NCBI GenBank assembly: GCA_017628025.1
Contig: JAGBZX010000041.1
Span: forward strand, 1 to 60,834
DNA from: Kiritimatiellia bacterium
GTDB taxonomy: Bacteria; Verrucomicrobiota; Kiritimatiellia; RFP12; UBA1067
Length of the DNA stretch: 60,834 bases
Direction: 5' to 3'
In this document: one piece after another, positions 59,166-60,834 of the stretch
Layout of the letters: each line of letters starts with the position of its first letter
How positions within the stretch are numbered: the first letter of the stretch is position 1
Program-made: the position numbers and the translations under genes
The notes under the pieces: generated by a model
Seen by the model: only the letters and a program-made list of their open reading frames with translations
Told to the model about the DNA's origin: nothing
The model's database searches: none

Positions 59166-60527
59166 TTACATCGCTCCTCCGCCAGAAACCTTGGAGATAA
59201 TACCAATCATAGGCAAGAACATAGCGATAACAATCGTACCAACAACAACTGCGAGAACAATAATAAGAGCGGGCTCAATAGCAGCAGTCATACCCGCTAC
59301 GGCATTATCAACTTCGTCATCGTAAGTATTTGCGACTCTTGTCAACATGTCGGCCAATGCACCAGTTTCTTCACCGACTTCTACCATCGAAATAACCATC
59401 GGTGGGAACACCCAGCATTGTGAAAGAGGCTGTGTCATACCTTCACCCTCTTTAACAGCATCATGGACATTTTGAAGCGCGGTAGAAACGACTCTATTGC
59501 CGGTAGTATCGCGAACGATAACTAGAGACTGAAGAATCGGCACACCAGAAGAAAGAAGCGTACCCAATGTGCGCGTAACGCGAGAAACGGCCGTTCTCTG
59601 AACCAATGTACCAGTTACTGGCATTTTAAGAGAAAGCCAATCGTAAAAATGTGCTCCTTGAGGAGTTTTGCCGACAATCTTTTTGATTACAACTATTGCA
59701 GCGATAAACGAGGCCACCACAAAGCCATTATTTTGAACAAACTTTGACGCGTTAATAACACACTGCGTAATGCCAGGCAACTTATCACCACCCATCATAT
59801 CAGCGAATACCTGCTCAAACTTAGGAATGACGGTGTAAAGCAAAAATGCCGTAATGCCGACAGCAGCACAAAGAACAACGACAGGATAAATCATCGCACC
59901 CTTAACTTTGTTTTTAATCTTCTCTGCCTTTTCTGCAAATTCAGCTAGACGACCGAGAACAACTTCAAGAACACCGCCTGCTTCGCCCGCTTTAACCATG
60001 TTTACATAAAGATTATCGAAAATCTTCGGGTGAGCTGATAGAGCCTCGGAGAACGTTCCTCCAGAAGAGATGTTCTCACTAATAGCCTCTAAGGCCTCCT
60101 TCATCTGCGGATCTTTCATCTGACGCTTGAGAACATCCAAACCTCTCATCAGCGGGAGACCAGCATTAACGAGAGTAGCGAGCTGGCGGGTAAATTGAGT
60201 AAGGACTTTCGTTTTTACTTTGCCGCGCATCCAGGAAGGAAGCTTAATGTTGAGATTAATCTCAGTATTAAGACCAGTTCCTTTTTTCTTCGTCTCTGGC
60301 TTTTTAAACCTATCAGCAACAGAAGAATTGCCTTTACGACCAGCGGGATTAGAGGAAGATTTTTCCTGTTGAGGAGCGTTAGCTTGGCTCTTCACTTCAC
60401 CAAGGGCAGTAGGGAAAAGATGCTGCGCACGAACAGCGGCGATAGCTGAAGCTCTATCTGCAGCTTCAATTTGGCCTTGAACCTCTGCACCTGAGGAATC
60501 TTTCGCAATATATCTAAATGTCGCCAT
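59166..60527 (-). CDS. gspF: Type II secretion/type IV pilus inner-membrane platform protein GspF/PilC
   Basis: 453 residues. A short N-terminal beta region (FRYIAKDSSGAEVQGQIEA) and a charged linker (about 55-95) are followed by two T2SSF domains. The first has FTRQLATLVNAGLPLMRGLD and VYVNMVKAGEAGGVLEVVL-like sequence, the second VTRTLGTLLSSGVPILQSL and MVEVGEETGALADML. Three hydrophobic segments are present. It forms the membrane platform that couples the ATPase GspE to pseudopilus assembly. It is the first gene of the operon; gspE and gspD are not in the window. Confidence 0.95.
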   Translation of the reverse strand: MATFRYIAKDSSGAEVQGQIEAADRASAIAAVRAQHLFPTALGEVKSQANAPQQEKSSSNPAGRKGNSSVADRFKKPETKKKGTGLNTEINLNIKLPSWMRGKVKTKVLTQFTRQLATLVNAGLPLMRGLDVLKRQMKDPQMKEALEAISENISSGGTFSEALSAHPKIFDNLYVNMVKAGEAGGVLEVVLGRLAEFAEKAEKIKNKVKGAMIYPVVVLCAAVGITAFLLYTVIPKFEQVFADMMGGDKLPGITQCVINASKFVQNNGFVVASFIAAIVVIKKIVGKTPQGAHFYDWLSLKMPVTGTLVQRTAVSRVTRTLGTLLSSGVPILQSLVIVRDTTGNRVVSTALQNVHDAVKEGEGMTQPLSQCWVFPPMVISMVEVGEETGALADMLTRVANTYDDEVDNAVAGMTAAIEPALIIVLAVVVGTIVIAMFLPMIGIISKVSGGGAM

Positions 60528-60558
60528 ATGAAAAACCTTATAATTTTTGTTTTCTGCT

Positions 60559-60567
60559 ATTATATCA
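60559..60567 (-). promoter_or_regulatory. Extended -10 promoter of the gspF-pseudopilin operon
   Basis: On the minus strand TGATATAAT followed by AGC, with the predicted start near 60552 and a leader of about 25 nt carrying AAGG. No convincing -35 is seen. Confidence 0.7.
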
Positions 60568-60834
60568 AAAAATCTGACTTAATTGGAAAAGAATTTGCAG
60601 CATAGTCCCGGAAAGTAGTGTACATGGTCTGCGTTTAGCATAAACACACACTACTTAGCAAAAAAGCAATTTCTCAGCACATGCTAATGAAATTTAATAA
60701 CGCTTTATCAAAATATAGAAATACTGGACACTATCAACAAAGACAACCTATTTCCATTTTGACACCCATTTGCCAAATACAAGACACTGTCGGTAAAATA
60801 TAAGAATCAAATCAATGTCTAAAATGACCACAGA
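60568..60834. other. Intergenic region with nested inverted repeat and direct repeats
   Basis: No gene is seen. A 9-bp inverted repeat AAGTAGTGT (60613-60621) / ACACTACTT (60648-60656) encloses a second one, GTTTA-GCA-TAAAC (60633-60645). Farther right, two 23-nt direct repeats start at 60719 and 60775 (AAATAC, then GACACT, then TC, then AAA; about 17 of 23 identical), with a partial TTTTGACACC between them. They could be operator sites, an insertion-sequence end or a regulatory region for a gene beyond the window. Confidence 0.45.

Overview
The window reads as chromosomal DNA of a moderately AT-rich, Gram-negative, probably anaerobic bacterium of the Planctomycetes-Verrucomicrobia-Chlamydiae (PVC) superphylum. 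A Kiritimatiellota/Lentisphaerota-like lineage is my best guess. The pointers are an LL-diaminopimelate aminotransferase (DapL) route to lysine, a small Minf_1886-type protein that I know mainly from PVC genomes, a large pseudopilin operon, an exosortase with an EpsI partner, a secreted LamG/beta-helix surface protein, and ferredoxin-linked IorA. The taxonomic call is inference; no rRNA is present.

Layout. Positions 1-4145 (+) hold a tRNA 3' end, tilS, and an exopolysaccharide/exosortase block (exosortase, EpsI, a WecA-type glycosyl-phosphotransferase fused to a Rossmann-like domain). Positions 4146-4720 are a gene-free, repeat-rich spacer. Positions 4721-8984 carry ilvB-ilvN-iorA and a XRE-cupin regulator. 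Positions 9009-12725 carry a secreted aldose epimerase, gatB, a small lipoprotein-like gene and trmJ. Positions 12722-17647 form a glycerol-3-phosphate module: a GlpA-like/FAD-oxidoreductase fusion, a DUF1667 protein, a HAD phosphatase and a GlpT-like antiporter. Positions 17650-23999 carry a Ca/Na exchanger, cmk, an M18 aminopeptidase, an aminotransferase, a YdjY-like protein and a coiled-coil membrane protein. The strand then flips. Positions 24003-26824 (-) hold dus, ettA and an HU gene. Positions 26940-39706 (-) are one long gene series: pheS, corA, dxr, rseP, an O-antigen-ligase-type protein, dapL, an orphan solute-binding protein, an RlmI-like methyltransferase, a secreted creatininase and a GH2 enzyme. 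Positions 39707-40326 hold an Rhs remnant and short repeats. Then come a Minf_1886 gene (+), a charge-segregated hypothetical, pheT, a C2H2 zinc-finger protein and a LamG surface protein (all -). Positions 48238-60527 (-) are a pseudopilin operon headed by gspF, with nine prepilin-like genes followed by rfbA, an orphan response regulator and a DUF212 membrane protein.

Regulation. Promoters are unusually easy to see. Seven genes have an extended -10 of the type TGnTATAAT (one is TGATATACT). In three of them the ATG lies exactly 7 nt after the -10 hexamer, so the mRNAs should be leaderless. The LamG surface protein has a TTGACA / TAAAAT promoter whose spacer contains a run of 12 G, the architecture of phase-variable promoters of surface proteins. 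I rate this the most interesting signal in the window.

Other points of note are a dispersed inverted-repeat element TGAGA-N16-TCTCA (four copies, one degenerate), a fold-back structure in the 4.2-4.5 kb spacer, a GspK-like pseudopilin of about 1065 residues, alanine at the -1 position of most prepilin cleavage sites, a DXR without its C-terminal helical domain, and paired RYF motifs in the coiled-coil protein. No CRISPR array, complete insertion sequence, rRNA or prophage was seen.
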